Positions 1 to 7,727 of a stretch of 42,791 bases of DNA are shown here, one piece after another; position 1 is the first letter of the stretch; every line of letters begins with the position of its first letter. The stretch lies in contig JAEUIN010000375.1 in NCBI GenBank assembly GCA_016793115.1, forward strand, positions 1-42,791, given 5' to 3'. This DNA is from Planctomycetaceae bacterium (GTDB lineage Bacteria > Planctomycetota > Planctomycetia > Pirellulales > PNKZ01). The notes under the pieces were generated by a model that saw only the letters and a program-made list of their open reading frames with translations, was not told the DNA's origin and ran no database searches. The position numbers and the translations under genes were made by a program.

Positions 1-125
1 GCGCGGGATATAAATGTCGCCAAAAAGGCGGCGGAATCGCCCTTAGTCATTTCCCACTACGGCCTTACCGCGATATTACCGCGCGCTAATTGACCGAGCA
101 ATTCTTGCGCAGCAGAATCTCGGTG

Positions 126-1100
126 ATGAAGCTTCTCGATCAATTCCGAGAGTCGTGCCGGCTACGGCATTTGGCTCCGAAAACCGAGCAAGTCTATACC
201 CATTGGGTCGAGGAGTTTTGCCGCTTTCACCGTCAGCAGGCGGGCGAATGGCGGCATCCGGCGAAACTCGGTGAAGCCGACGTCGCCGCGTTCCTAACGC
301 ATCTGGCCATCAACCGCGGAATTGCCGAGAGCACCCAAAACCAAGCCTTGTCGGCGTTGCTCTTCCTCTATCGGCATGTGCTTGGGAGGTCGTTGCAGGG
401 CATCGACGCTTGTCGAGCAAAGCGACCGGATCGCCTGCCTACAGTTCTCTCTCAGGATGAAGTCCGCCGACTCATCCGGGCAGTGCCTGCCGGCAGCATG
501 ACCCGGACCATGATCGAATTGATGTATGGTACGGGCTTGCGCGTCTCGGAATGTTGCATGCTGCGCGTCTGCGATCTTGACTTCGATCGTGGCCAGATAC
601 TCGTTCGTTCGACCAAGGGGAAGAAAGATCGTGTCACCGTTCTGCCGCTTTCGTTAGTCGAACGGTTGAAAACACAGATCGCCTTCGTAGCGGCCCGACA
701 TGAGCGAGATCGCCGCCGCGGCCACGGTTACGCCCCGGTACCGACTTCGCTGGAGCATAAACGTCATTCGGCCGCCGCCGAACTACGCTGGCAATTCGTC
801 TTTGGCTCGGCGGTCGCGCGACCGGACCCGACGACAGGCCGTAAGCTTCGCTGGTATGCTCATCCGGCGACCGTCGACCGTGCCGTGAGGGTCGCCGCAG
901 AGACGGCTGGCCTGCGGAAACGTGTGACATGCCACACGCTACGGCATTCGTTCGCGACCCATCTGCTCGAAAACGGCTACGACATTCGAACCGTACAAAC
1001 GCTGCTCGGGCACAAGCACGTCGAAACGACGATGATCTATACCCACGTTATGACGAAGCCGGGTATCGGCGTCCAAAGTCCGTTGGATCACCACGGGTGA
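126..1100 (+). CDS. Integron-type tyrosine recombinase (324 aa)
   Basis: Site-specific DNA recombinase of the tyrosine (lambda integrase) class. The N-terminal SAM-like core-binding domain covers about residues 1-100 and the catalytic domain about 108-310. The catalytic set is visible: Arg139 in TGLRVSE, a Lys near 166 in KGKKDR, His270 and Arg273 in CHTLRHSF, His296 in LGHKH and nucleophile Tyr305 in MIYTHV. An insertion between the Lys and the HxxR box, with ELRWQFVF, matches the extra helix that separates IntI-like integrases from XerC/D. The C-terminus GVQSPLD is also IntI-like. The ATG at 126 is chosen; a TTG at 90 would add 12 residues, and neither has a clear ribosome site. I see no attC cassettes next to it, but a cluster of inverted GTGCCA repeats follows the stop. 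It may move this island or be a stand-alone planctomycete IntI relative. Confidence 0.9.
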   Translation: MKLLDQFRESCRLRHLAPKTEQVYTHWVEEFCRFHRQQAGEWRHPAKLGEADVAAFLTHLAINRGIAESTQNQALSALLFLYRHVLGRSLQGIDACRAKRPDRLPTVLSQDEVRRLIRAVPAGSMTRTMIELMYGTGLRVSECCMLRVCDLDFDRGQILVRSTKGKKDRVTVLPLSLVERLKTQIAFVAARHERDRRRGHGYAPVPTSLEHKRHSAAAELRWQFVFGSAVARPDPTTGRKLRWYAHPATVDRAVRVAAETAGLRKRVTCHTLRHSFATHLLENGYDIRTVQTLLGHKHVETTMIYTHVMTKPGIGVQSPLDHHG

Positions 1101-1157
1101 CTCGCATGCCGGTCATTAGCCTGCGGGCCCCCCTTGGACGCTTCTATAGTCGCAAGT

Positions 1158-1343
1158 GTGCCAGTTGGGAGAAAACGCCGTGATTTACGACGTTCTGACT
1201 GGCACTCGTGAAAGTGCCGGCTAGTGCCAGTCAGCAATTCGTTCGAATCAAGCATTTAAAGTGGCACCAACTAGCACTCGGCTAAGTGCCAGCCCAAGTC
1301 GTTGCCGTGCGCCCACTTACGTGCAAGTGGCACGCAAGGTGCC
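1158..1343. repeat. Cluster of inverted GTGCCA/TGGCAC motifs beside the integrase
   Basis: Six exact GTGCCA or TGGCAC hexamers lie at 1158, 1200, 1224, 1262, 1286 and 1328, with two GTGCCG variants. The strongest structure is a perfect 12-bp inverted repeat, CTGACTGGCACT at 1195-1206 and AGTGCCAGTCAG at 1223-1234, with a 16-bp loop. A direct repeat of GGCTA(A)GTGCCAG is at 1219-1230 and 1280-1292, and CCACTT/AAGTGG pairs at 1313-1318 and 1325-1330. The block fills the gap between the integrase stop and the convergent clamp-like gene, so recombinase binding sites or a bidirectional terminator are both possible. No integron core (GTTRRRY) was found. Confidence 0.6.
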
Positions 1344-1346
1344 GAC

Positions 1347-2798
1347 TTACCCGGCGACCTTCTGCAACTCCTTAAGCGACGCCAGCGTCGAGGCAACAAT
1401 CCGGGCCTGCCGCTTCTGTTGCTTGAGCGACTTGGCGAGTTCTCCGGCCTGCTGAGCGACGCCGCGTAAGGCATCTCGCAATGCTATTGCCTGCTCGATA
1501 GTCGAAACCATCGGCCGCGTACGGACACGTTTCACCGGCTTGGCATCGTGCGGCGTCGCCGCCGTCGCCGATGCTGCGACTTGGGGATTGGTGGTTGTGA
1601 CGGGCGCTGGTGCCTCCGAAGGGAAAGGGGATTGTTGGTCCGCCATCGCGCTCTTGATGCGATTCACCGGCCGGCATGTTTCGGCCGGCGGCGTAATACA
1701 GATCGGATCATCGTGCCGAGGAATCGCCGACTCGGCATCCAGCAAGCACCACAGAAACCGGCGTCGGTCATCAGCGCACAGCACCGGCGACTTCGACCCA
1801 TAGCAGTGCAACGTCCGAAAGCCGAGCCGCAGGGCGTGAGCGAGATACTTGCGATTCGAGTTGAACGTGATCGCCTCGCCGTCGAGGCGTGAGCCGGCAA
1901 GTTCCACCTGCGTCGGTCGAGCCCGTTCGGCTTCACGCGTTCGCAGCAGCACTTGCCCGTTGAGGTCGAGCGTGATCGGCTCATAGTGTGGATCGTCGCA
2001 CGGCAACCGTGGCAGCACGTCGCCGAGGAACCTCGCGTCTTCGGCCGACAGTTCCAATCGCGACTTGGCAGCCTCCGGCTTGGGAATCACGTCGTCGATC
2101 TTGGGGTATCGGCCTTCCTTCTGCATGGCCAGCATCACGAGCCACGGCCCGATGCGAAAGCCGATCCAGTCGCTGGCCCGCCCGACTTCGATCGACTGGT
2201 TGAGATCGAGAGCCCGGCAGCCCAATATGCCGTTGGCCGGCAACAGCACGTCGTCGGACCAGGGGAACCTGAAGCCGGCTTGCGTCAGCACATGCCGACC
2301 GTCGGCGGCGTCGATGCGACCGAGGCCGCCGCGAAGATGCAAGCAGCCCAATGCGTATCGAGTCGATTCACGATCGGTGACCGGCACGGCATCGCGGAGT
2401 GCCGACCATAGGGCCGGTTCGTTGCTCGTGAAATCGGTCGGCGCGTCGGGGAATGTCGTCGGCTTAGGAGCGTCGAACGCTGTCTGCCGCGGCACGCCAC
2501 GATCGGTCCAGCTGACAAGCGTCCGGTGTTTGCCGTCCCCTTCGATCGTGATCGTGTCGCGATCTTTTCCTTCGATGGCGTCGAGCGCTTCCAGCGGCAG
2601 CCGGTAGATGCCGGCGACGAACGAGCCGGGATGGTGGTACTGAATCGCGACTTGCGGCGAGGCACATCGAATTCGGCAACCTTCGCCGTCGGCGACAAGC
2701 GTCACGCCGGGCGTGTAGCCGGCGGATCGCTTGTGCAGGCCGGCTTTGCGAACGAGCGAACGGAACGTGCTCAGGATTGAGCGTGGTATTGAGATCAT
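1347..2798 (-). CDS. Divergent DNA polymerase III beta (sliding clamp)-like protein with C-terminal coiled coil
   Basis: 483 aa that read as three DnaN-like domains plus an extension. Domain 1 is about residues 1-122, with YRLPLEALDAI placed like the E. coli TTVPARKFFDI segment and FPDAPTDF like FPNLDDW. Domain 2 is about 123-240; TRYALGCLHL followed by DAADGRHVL matches the DnaN VRYYLNGMLF...TDGHRL stretch, and EGRYPKIDDVIPK matches DGRFPDYRRVLPK. Domain 3 is about 245-355, with FNSNRKYLAHALRLG and SPVLC. Residues 356-430 form a Pro/Ala-rich linker and 430-483 a predicted coiled coil absent from normal clamps. The fold call is by eye, but the motif order is convincing. The start MISIPRSIL at 2798 fits the clamp N-terminus; an in-frame ATG at 2849 adds 17 residues. 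A chromosomal dnaN is expected elsewhere, so this would be an island-borne accessory clamp. Confidence 0.7.
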   Translation of the reverse strand: MISIPRSILSTFRSLVRKAGLHKRSAGYTPGVTLVADGEGCRIRCASPQVAIQYHHPGSFVAGIYRLPLEALDAIEGKDRDTITIEGDGKHRTLVSWTDRGVPRQTAFDAPKPTTFPDAPTDFTSNEPALWSALRDAVPVTDRESTRYALGCLHLRGGLGRIDAADGRHVLTQAGFRFPWSDDVLLPANGILGCRALDLNQSIEVGRASDWIGFRIGPWLVMLAMQKEGRYPKIDDVIPKPEAAKSRLELSAEDARFLGDVLPRLPCDDPHYEPITLDLNGQVLLRTREAERARPTQVELAGSRLDGEAITFNSNRKYLAHALRLGFRTLHCYGSKSPVLCADDRRRFLWCLLDAESAIPRHDDPICITPPAETCRPVNRIKSAMADQQSPFPSEAPAPVTTTNPQVAASATAATPHDAKPVKRVRTRPMVSTIEQAIALRDALRGVAQQAGELAKSLKQQKRQARIVASTLASLKELQKVAG

Positions 2799-2888
2799 TG
2801 GAGGCTTTCGGATAAGAGCATTGTGGGCGTTATACTGCTGCCTCGTCATCTACGATCGCGGCGAACCACGGGACGCGGAGAAGGCTGA

Positions 2889-3617
2889 ATGCGTGTCGCT
2901 ACTTGGAACTTGGCTCGTTGCCGTGCCGCTTCCGTCCGGGCCGCTAGGCTGCGAGATTGGATGGCCCGGATCGACGCCGATGTCTGGGTGCTGACCGAAA
3001 CGTATTGCGACCTCTCGCCGGAACCGGCGTATACGTTGATCGCCCATTCTGCATCGGCACCTGACCGTGATTCCCGCGACGGCGAGGTATGGGTGGCGAT
3101 TTGGTCGAGGCTGACCGCCGAGCCTATTGATCTGACCGCCGATCAGGAGCGTGTCGCCGCCGTACGTATTGTTTCATCCGACGTTATCGTCGTCGGTACC
3201 GTGCTGCCGTGGCTGGCAGACTGCCGACACGCAGAGCTTCGCGGTGCAGACGCATTTGTGGACCGACTTGCGGCTCAATCCGCTGAATGGCGACGGCTGC
3301 GAGACGAAGGTCCGGGCGGCTTATGCGTCGCCGGTGACTTCAATCAAGATTTGTTGACCCCGGGTCACTACTACGGATCAAGACAGGGACGATCGGCCCT
3401 GCGGAATACTTTGGCGGCCTGCGGGCTGGATTGCCTTACTGCGGACGCCGACGATCCGCTCGCGGCACGTGACGGGCGAGCTAGTATCGACCATATCACC
3501 GTTGCCGGTCTAAAGGCCCGAGGCGAGCCGCGAAGTCACGTATGGCCGCCGGCGGGCGAATTGAATCCTTCGCTTTCCGATCACTATGGCGTTTGGTCTG
3601 ACTTGGTCGCGGACTAA
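2889..3617 (+). CDS. Endonuclease/exonuclease/phosphatase (EEP) family protein
   Basis: 242 aa with the EEP (DNase I-like) signature: N-terminal RVATWN with the metal-site Asn, TETY with the metal Glu, GDFNQD near the middle, and a C-terminal IDH...LSDHYGVW catalytic His motif. It has no signal peptide, so a cytoplasmic Mg-dependent phosphodiesterase is likely, acting on nucleic acid or another phosphodiester; the substrate cannot be read from sequence. The ATG has a good ribosome site (GGAGAAGG about 5 bases upstream). It is transcribed away from the clamp-like gene, and the two starts lie about 90 bp apart, so they probably share a promoter region. It is one of two EEP genes in the window and resembles the second (38771-39508) only at the motifs. 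Confidence 0.85.
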   Translation: MRVATWNLARCRAASVRAARLRDWMARIDADVWVLTETYCDLSPEPAYTLIAHSASAPDRDSRDGEVWVAIWSRLTAEPIDLTADQERVAAVRIVSSDVIVVGTVLPWLADCRHAELRGADAFVDRLAAQSAEWRRLRDEGPGGLCVAGDFNQDLLTPGHYYGSRQGRSALRNTLAACGLDCLTADADDPLAARDGRASIDHITVAGLKARGEPRSHVWPPAGELNPSLSDHYGVWSDLVAD

Positions 3618-3670
3618 CGGCGTGAACATTTGGGGTTGAGACGGTTTCCGGCAGCACCCTTCGACAAATC

Positions 3671-3748
3671 ACGAAAACATCGTCATTTGCGTCACGAGCC
3701 TCACCGCCATGACGGTAATGACGCAAATGACGCAAGATTCGCAACTCT
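3671..3748 (-). repeat. 78-bp palindromic repeat, copy 1 (terminator-like)
   Basis: It contains a perfect 14-bp inverted repeat, CGTCATTTGCGTCA (3681-3694) and TGACGCAAATGACG (3719-3732), around a 24-bp interior with a smaller ACCG/CGGT stem. About 69 of 78 positions match copy 2 at 5177-5254 in the same orientation. On the minus strand the stem is followed by a short T-rich run, and it lies just 3' of the DUF1444 gene, so it could act as an intrinsic terminator. Conservation across the whole 78 bp, including loop and flanks, suggests a duplicated element rather than two independent terminators. Confidence 0.85.
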
Positions 3749-3770
3749 CGGCGATCAGTCTCGCCGACGG

Positions 3771-4991
3771 CTACGCACCGGCATTAGGAACGATGCCTTT
3801 GCGGAGTTCGGCCATATGCTCGTCGTCGGGAAATGAATCGACGGCCCATCGTTCCGGATAGACGTCCAGTCGCGTCATCGCGTCACCCACGATCTTCACC
3901 GCATGCTCCCACGAAACGAGATCGTGCGTGTCCGCATCGGGATCCATGAATGCGATGTCGTCGGTCTCCGGCAGCCAAGTCGGCACGCCTTTGCTCCACA
4001 CCGAGTAGCTGCGTATGCGGCCGTCTTTGAACTCGACGACGCCATAACTGGCGACGAAGACGTCCGGTCCTTCGGACTCATGGAGCCGATCGAGGTGCTC
4101 CTTTTGCTCGTGATACTCGCCGGCAAAGTAGCGGATCGCGAATTTACGGTATTTCTCGATTGCGGGATTGTCGTCCGGCGGCATCCAGGTGTGCCACTCC
4201 TCCCCCTGCAAGCGAACGGGGATCGAGCAAATCGGCCGCGGATCGTCGAGATTCGTCTCCGCGAGGTCCGCCATAATCTTCAGTCCTTCCGGATCGTCCG
4301 AACCGGTGACCATGAGGCAGTCGCGGTTGATCGCGAGCGCAACGGGGTCGCCGATGACTGAAAGGCTCTTGATCTTATCCGTCTTCAGCAAACGTGTCGC
4401 ATCGTAGGCATCCCCAGATTGCAAAATGAAGATTTTGTCGCCGATGGTCATCATCATCCCCGGCTGACCGTCGAGATTCTCCAGGGCGACTTCCATCGCC
4501 TCGTAGATCGACGTGCCCCACTTTTCGAGCTGCTCAGTCGTAACGAAATTCATCGAGTGCGGAAGGTCGTAGACCAGACATGCGACAAGGTGCTGGCTGA
4601 CGGGTACGGCGGCTAATTCGATCGGCTTTGACTTCGACAAAGTGCTGTCGCGTCGGAAAATATCTAAGTACGATCGCGGCTTGAGGGTCGGTCGCAGGTC
4701 CGGACGTGCGTCGTCGAATTCGTCCGGGATGTCGTGATTCTTGGCGAACGTAAGACAAGTCGTTTGAAGGTATTTGGCTCGATACTTCCGCTCGTGCTGG
4801 CAATACTCCGCATAGATGTTGCCGAGATTGGTGACACCCGCGTCCTCGCCGTCCTGTGTCCAAGTGATACGAAACTCGTTCGGGTCGAACGACGGCACGC
4901 GTTGATCGCCGACGTCCTTCATCTTTGTCATGAACAGCTTCGCGAACTTTTCTTTCGAAGGCGGCCCGAAGAAGCGGCTGAAGAACTTCAT
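3771..4991 (-). CDS. DUF1444 (YtpQ-like) family protein
   Basis: 406 aa, soluble, no signal peptide. The central part resembles the DUF1444/YtpQ family: a PRLVP-like segment (LRPTLKPRSYLDIF, about residues 100-115), then a core in which VACLVYDLPHSMNFVT and LEKWG precede ALENL, the usual order in that family. The N-terminus MKFFSRFFGPPSKEKFAKLFM is also typical. The C-terminal third (about 270-406) is acidic, with no motif I recognise. The function of the family is not established; members are often next to cell-envelope or stress genes. Here the gene lies alone between the two 78-bp palindromic repeats, one 3' of the stop and one about 185 bp upstream of its start, like a cassette. Confidence 0.65.
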   Translation of the reverse strand: MKFFSRFFGPPSKEKFAKLFMTKMKDVGDQRVPSFDPNEFRITWTQDGEDAGVTNLGNIYAEYCQHERKYRAKYLQTTCLTFAKNHDIPDEFDDARPDLRPTLKPRSYLDIFRRDSTLSKSKPIELAAVPVSQHLVACLVYDLPHSMNFVTTEQLEKWGTSIYEAMEVALENLDGQPGMMMTIGDKIFILQSGDAYDATRLLKTDKIKSLSVIGDPVALAINRDCLMVTGSDDPEGLKIMADLAETNLDDPRPICSIPVRLQGEEWHTWMPPDDNPAIEKYRKFAIRYFAGEYHEQKEHLDRLHESEGPDVFVASYGVVEFKDGRIRSYSVWSKGVPTWLPETDDIAFMDPDADTHDLVSWEHAVKIVGDAMTRLDVYPERWAVDSFPDDEHMAELRKGIVPNAGA

Positions 4992-5176
4992 TGCTACTCT
5001 TTGTGTCTACCCTAGGCACTGCTGCAAATGCGCGTCGACCTCTAATCGACCGACCGTAAATCTACGCCGACCCAGTGTCGCTTACAAAAGCGTGGAACGA
5101 CACGCATAAAGGCCTGCATTATGAGGCTGCCAGCGGAATCTCTGGATCGTCTTGACGGGAGGGACCGGGGACATTC

Positions 5177-5254
5177 ACAAAAACAGCGTCATTTGCGTCA
5201 CTTGCGTCACCGCCATGACGGTAATGACGCAAATGACGCAAAATCTCCAACTCT
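5177..5254 (-). repeat. 78-bp palindromic repeat, copy 2 (terminator-like)
   Basis: The perfect inverted repeat is 15 bp here, GCGTCATTTGCGTCA (5186-5200) with TGACGCAAATGACGC (5225-5239), and the interior is again 24 bp. On the minus strand the stem is followed by CTGTTTTTGT, a good intrinsic-terminator tail. It abuts the stop codon of the 65-aa gene at 5253. Copy 1 lies 1506 bp away in the same orientation, so the interval equals one DUF1444 gene plus its upstream region. Confidence 0.85.
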
Positions 5255-5450
5255 AGGCGGCAAGGCGTCGTCGCAGCGGGCGGCGCCGCGGCGAATAACG
5301 CAGGCGGTCGCATTCTTGAACTTGGTCCCAATCGACGGTCAGCGGACAGCGGTCAGGCATCACCATCAGGCTGAAGCCGCGATTGCGAATCGTGCAGAGC
5401 GATTCACCGGTCGAGCGGGCCAATTCGCGTTCCAGTTCAACTTGGGTCAT
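5253..5450 (-). CDS. Small basic protein of unknown function (65 aa)
   Basis: The start MTQVELERELARSTGES is set by a strong AGGAG seven bases before the ATG at 5450; longer in-frame reading to 5543 has no comparable site. The N-terminal 30 residues look like a small helical DNA-interaction or regulatory motif (TQVELERELARSTGESLCTIRNRGFSLM) followed by VDWDQV and an Arg-rich tail (RRRPLRRRL). Similar short proteins are common in planctomycete genomes, but I do not know a function. The 3' end runs directly into palindromic repeat copy 2. It lies downstream of the WGR and ligase genes on the same strand, about 125 bp away, and could belong to the same transcript. Confidence 0.7.
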   Translation of the reverse strand: MTQVELERELARSTGESLCTIRNRGFSLMVMPDRCPLTVDWDQVQECDRLRYSPRRRPLRRRLAA

Positions 5451-5575
5451 TGACGAACTCCTATCGAGGGAGGAATCGGCCGCCGACGCCAAGAAAGCCG
5501 GTGCCCCGGCCGTCATGACGACGAGACGACCGGGTAAACACATGGAACTTCAACCAACGCGGACAGCGACTGCGG

Positions 5576-5791
5576 CTAACAGGCGGCGCACTCGACGTAG
5601 CCCTTGGCCGTCTTCTCGCCGATCAGCTTCTCGACGTGCTTGCGTGCAGTCGCCGGATCGGGGAACGACTTGGTGAGCGATTGGCCAGCCGTTCCGATAC
5701 GGCCGTAGCGAATCGTGACGTCGCAGCAGACGACGCTGACCTCCCAGAACTTGGCGGACGAACCGCCGACGAACTCGAAACGACGGGTCAT
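5576..5791 (-). CDS. WGR-domain protein (71 aa)
   Basis: The whole protein is one WGR domain. FWEVSV, the VTIRYGRIGTAGQSLTKSF stretch with its characteristic YGRIG box (the W of WGR replaced by Tyr) and the C-terminal AxKHVEKLIGEKTAKGYVE are all visible. WGR domains bind nucleic acid ends and breaks, as in PARP-family proteins; in bacteria they occur as short stand-alone proteins or next to ligase and MolR-like genes. The gene sits 51 bp downstream of the SWIM-ligase gene on the same strand, which supports a shared DNA-end role. A GAGG eight bases before the ATG supports the start. Confidence 0.88.
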   Translation of the reverse strand: MTRRFEFVGGSSAKFWEVSVVCCDVTIRYGRIGTAGQSLTKSFPDPATARKHVEKLIGEKTAKGYVECAAC

Positions 5792-5842
5792 GGCATAGCC
5801 TCAGAGATAAGGAGAGAGTGGAAGGCCGACCAACCTTGCGGC

Positions 5843-6862
5843 CTAGCCGGCGGCGGCAACGTCAGTGCGAAGCCGGACATAGGTCGGGAACCGCGGTGCG
5901 CCGCGTTCCGTCAACTCTTGGTAACGGAACGTGATGAGCGAACCGATGGCCGGCGGCCGCTCCCGTTCGGCGTCCGTCAAACCGCTCCCCACTGAAAAGC
6001 GAACTCCGCTGGGAAGTTCGCAGATCAAGGCGCCGAGGCGACCGCTATGCCGGCCCTTGCCGGGCTCGTGATCGACGACACGGGCTTCAGCGTCGAGGAA
6101 CCGCTTCACCTTGAGCAAGCTTGACGAGCGACCAGCTTCGTACAGGGACTCCGGCCGGCGGAGCATGATCCCTTCACCGCCCATGCTTTCGATCCGATCG
6201 AGTTCGCGATCAAGATGATCCCGGCCGCGGCAGACCAACTGGTCGAGAACATCGACATAGAGTGCCGGGCACTTTGCAAAGTGTTCGCGGCACGTTTGCA
6301 AGCGACGCTCGAACGGTGCAAGTTCGGCCGGAGCATCGAACACGACGTAGCGAATTTGCCGCCAGTCGGCCGGCTCGTCTTGCCGCCGCACGATCGAAAC
6401 GGTGCGTTGAAACGCTCGCCGGGCCAGCCACAGTTCGCCGTCGAGCGGGAATTCCGGCAAATCGGCCGTGAACCACTTCGGCGCGTGGAAGACATTGCCT
6501 TGCCGCGACAAGAATTGCTTGCCGGTCCAGACGGCCCGCACCCCGTCGAGCTTTTCACTGAGCCACCAGCCGGCGACGTCTTTTTCGCCGTCCCACGTTT
6601 CGGCCAGTAGGACAGCGGGAGTCTTGGATGGTTCCGCGGCCGGCTTAACGGCCGGCGACGCCGCACCGCCCACCCTCGCCGTTTCAGCCGCCTCGCCGCG
6701 ATACTGCCGCAGATGCTTGCAAGTTCGCCGTTCGATTGAAAGAGATTGATTTCGCCAAGCCGGACACGAACAGGAATAGACGCCGCCGACATTCTTGAGA
6801 ACGTACGGCAAGCGGCCAGAGCCTTGAACCTCGGCCAATTCGCCGTCGCGTAGATCGGGCAT
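5843..6862 (-). CDS. ATP-dependent DNA ligase with N-terminal SWIM zinc finger
   Basis: 339 aa. Residues 31-50 form a SWIM finger (C31, C33, C48, H50), a zinc module for DNA or protein binding. A Pro/Ala linker leads to a minimal nucleotidyltransferase domain: motif I SEKLDGVRA with adenylated Lys104, motif III-like DGELW (Glu143), motif IV EGIMLRRP and motif V LLKVKRF. The C-terminal 80 residues match the small OB fold of Lig-type minimal ligases (GALICELPSGVRFSVGSGLTD). It should seal DNA nicks using ATP; the housekeeping enzyme in bacteria is NAD-dependent, so this is an accessory ligase. GGAGG six bases before the ATG fixes the start. It probably shares a transcript with the WGR gene 51 bp downstream. 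The SWIM fusion to a minimal ligase is the odd part. Confidence 0.92.
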   Translation of the reverse strand: MPDLRDGELAEVQGSGRLPYVLKNVGGVYSCSCPAWRNQSLSIERRTCKHLRQYRGEAAETARVGGAASPAVKPAAEPSKTPAVLLAETWDGEKDVAGWWLSEKLDGVRAVWTGKQFLSRQGNVFHAPKWFTADLPEFPLDGELWLARRAFQRTVSIVRRQDEPADWRQIRYVVFDAPAELAPFERRLQTCREHFAKCPALYVDVLDQLVCRGRDHLDRELDRIESMGGEGIMLRRPESLYEAGRSSSLLKVKRFLDAEARVVDHEPGKGRHSGRLGALICELPSGVRFSVGSGLTDAERERPPAIGSLITFRYQELTERGAPRFPTYVRLRTDVAAAG

Positions 6863-6953
6863 TCTGTGCCTCCGTAAATGAGAGCGGCGGCCGATCCGCG
6901 GGGGACTGGTCGCCGCAACGTGGTTCGATTTTTTAGGCTTCAGCGACGATTAG

Positions 6954-7727
6954 CTAAGCCGCCGTGACGATCTCCGTGCCGCTGCCGGCCGAACGCTCCG
7001 GAGGAGCAAGCAACTTGCTCAACCGCATCGTCGCCAATGCCGATTCCGCCGGGAACCGCGACTGGCGTTCGCGACCAAGGACTTCCGTGAAGCAGTTGAA
7101 CAGCGAGTACGCCGTTCGCGGCCGATATTCTTCACGGGTCGGATTCCGCCATTCGTCGACGACAAGCGGCAGCAGCCGCAGCCCGATGATTTTGCGTTCG
7201 TAGGCTTGCAGCAACAGCGAATTGGCTCGGTCGTCGTTGAGCTTGCGAGCCTGCATTTGCTCGATCCAGCCGGCCGCCGAACTGCGGTACTGATCCAACG
7301 AGGCGACGGCGCGGGCGAGGCCCTCCAGGTACCGTTCCTGACCGAAGCGGGTGTGCTTCTTGCTGACGACGATCTCACTGGTGAAGGCGAGGTTGTCGCA
7401 TACGAAAACCCGTTGGCCGCAACAGAAGCCGATCGGGAAGCTTTGGTCGTTCGAATTCCGGATGCCGACGGCGAGCGACACGCCTTCGACGATCGACGTT
7501 GTGAGATCGAGCGTGCCGAAGAACCGAGCACCGCCATGTGAGACCGACAGGCGACTGCGGCAGATTGCGAAGCCGGCCCCTTCGATCGCCTCGCACACCG
7601 AATCGAGCACGGCCCGATGTGCTAGCGGGAACCAAGTCCGCGTAGGTGCCGGCGGCTCGATCGTCGCTAACTCCGCAGCGTTGACTTGCCGGGCACCGCA
7701 GTGATTCACGAGCGTAGAACTGATCAT
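6954..7727 (-). CDS. DUF932 family protein (phage/plasmid-type)
   Basis: 257 aa. The conserved DUF932 order is visible: GGARFFGTLDL, SLAVGIRNSNDQSFPIGFCCG, RVFVCDNLAF, KKHTRFGQ, and near the end RTAYSLFNCFTEVL. This family is common on phages, plasmids and integrated elements and has no settled function; a DNA-associated role is suspected from context. GGGAG six bases before the ATG at 7727 decides the start over an in-frame upstream ATG at 7820. It is the first gene of a likely minus-strand run (DUF932, ligase, WGR, 65-aa protein), 91 bp upstream of the ligase. The 550-bp region upstream is divergent to the P-loop ATPase gene. Confidence 0.82.
   Translation of the reverse strand: MISSTLVNHCGARQVNAAELATIEPPAPTRTWFPLAHRAVLDSVCEAIEGAGFAICRSRLSVSHGGARFFGTLDLTTSIVEGVSLAVGIRNSNDQSFPIGFCCGQRVFVCDNLAFTSEIVVSKKHTRFGQERYLEGLARAVASLDQYRSSAAGWIEQMQARKLNDDRANSLLLQAYERKIIGLRLLPLVVDEWRNPTREEYRPRTAYSLFNCFTEVLGRERQSRFPAESALATMRLSKLLAPPERSAGSGTEIVTAA

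Noticed and set aside
1101..1346. Integron attC sites in the GTGCCA repeat cluster
   Set aside because: The repeats are palindromic, but the conserved RYYYAAC and GTTRRRY cores are not found at their ends.
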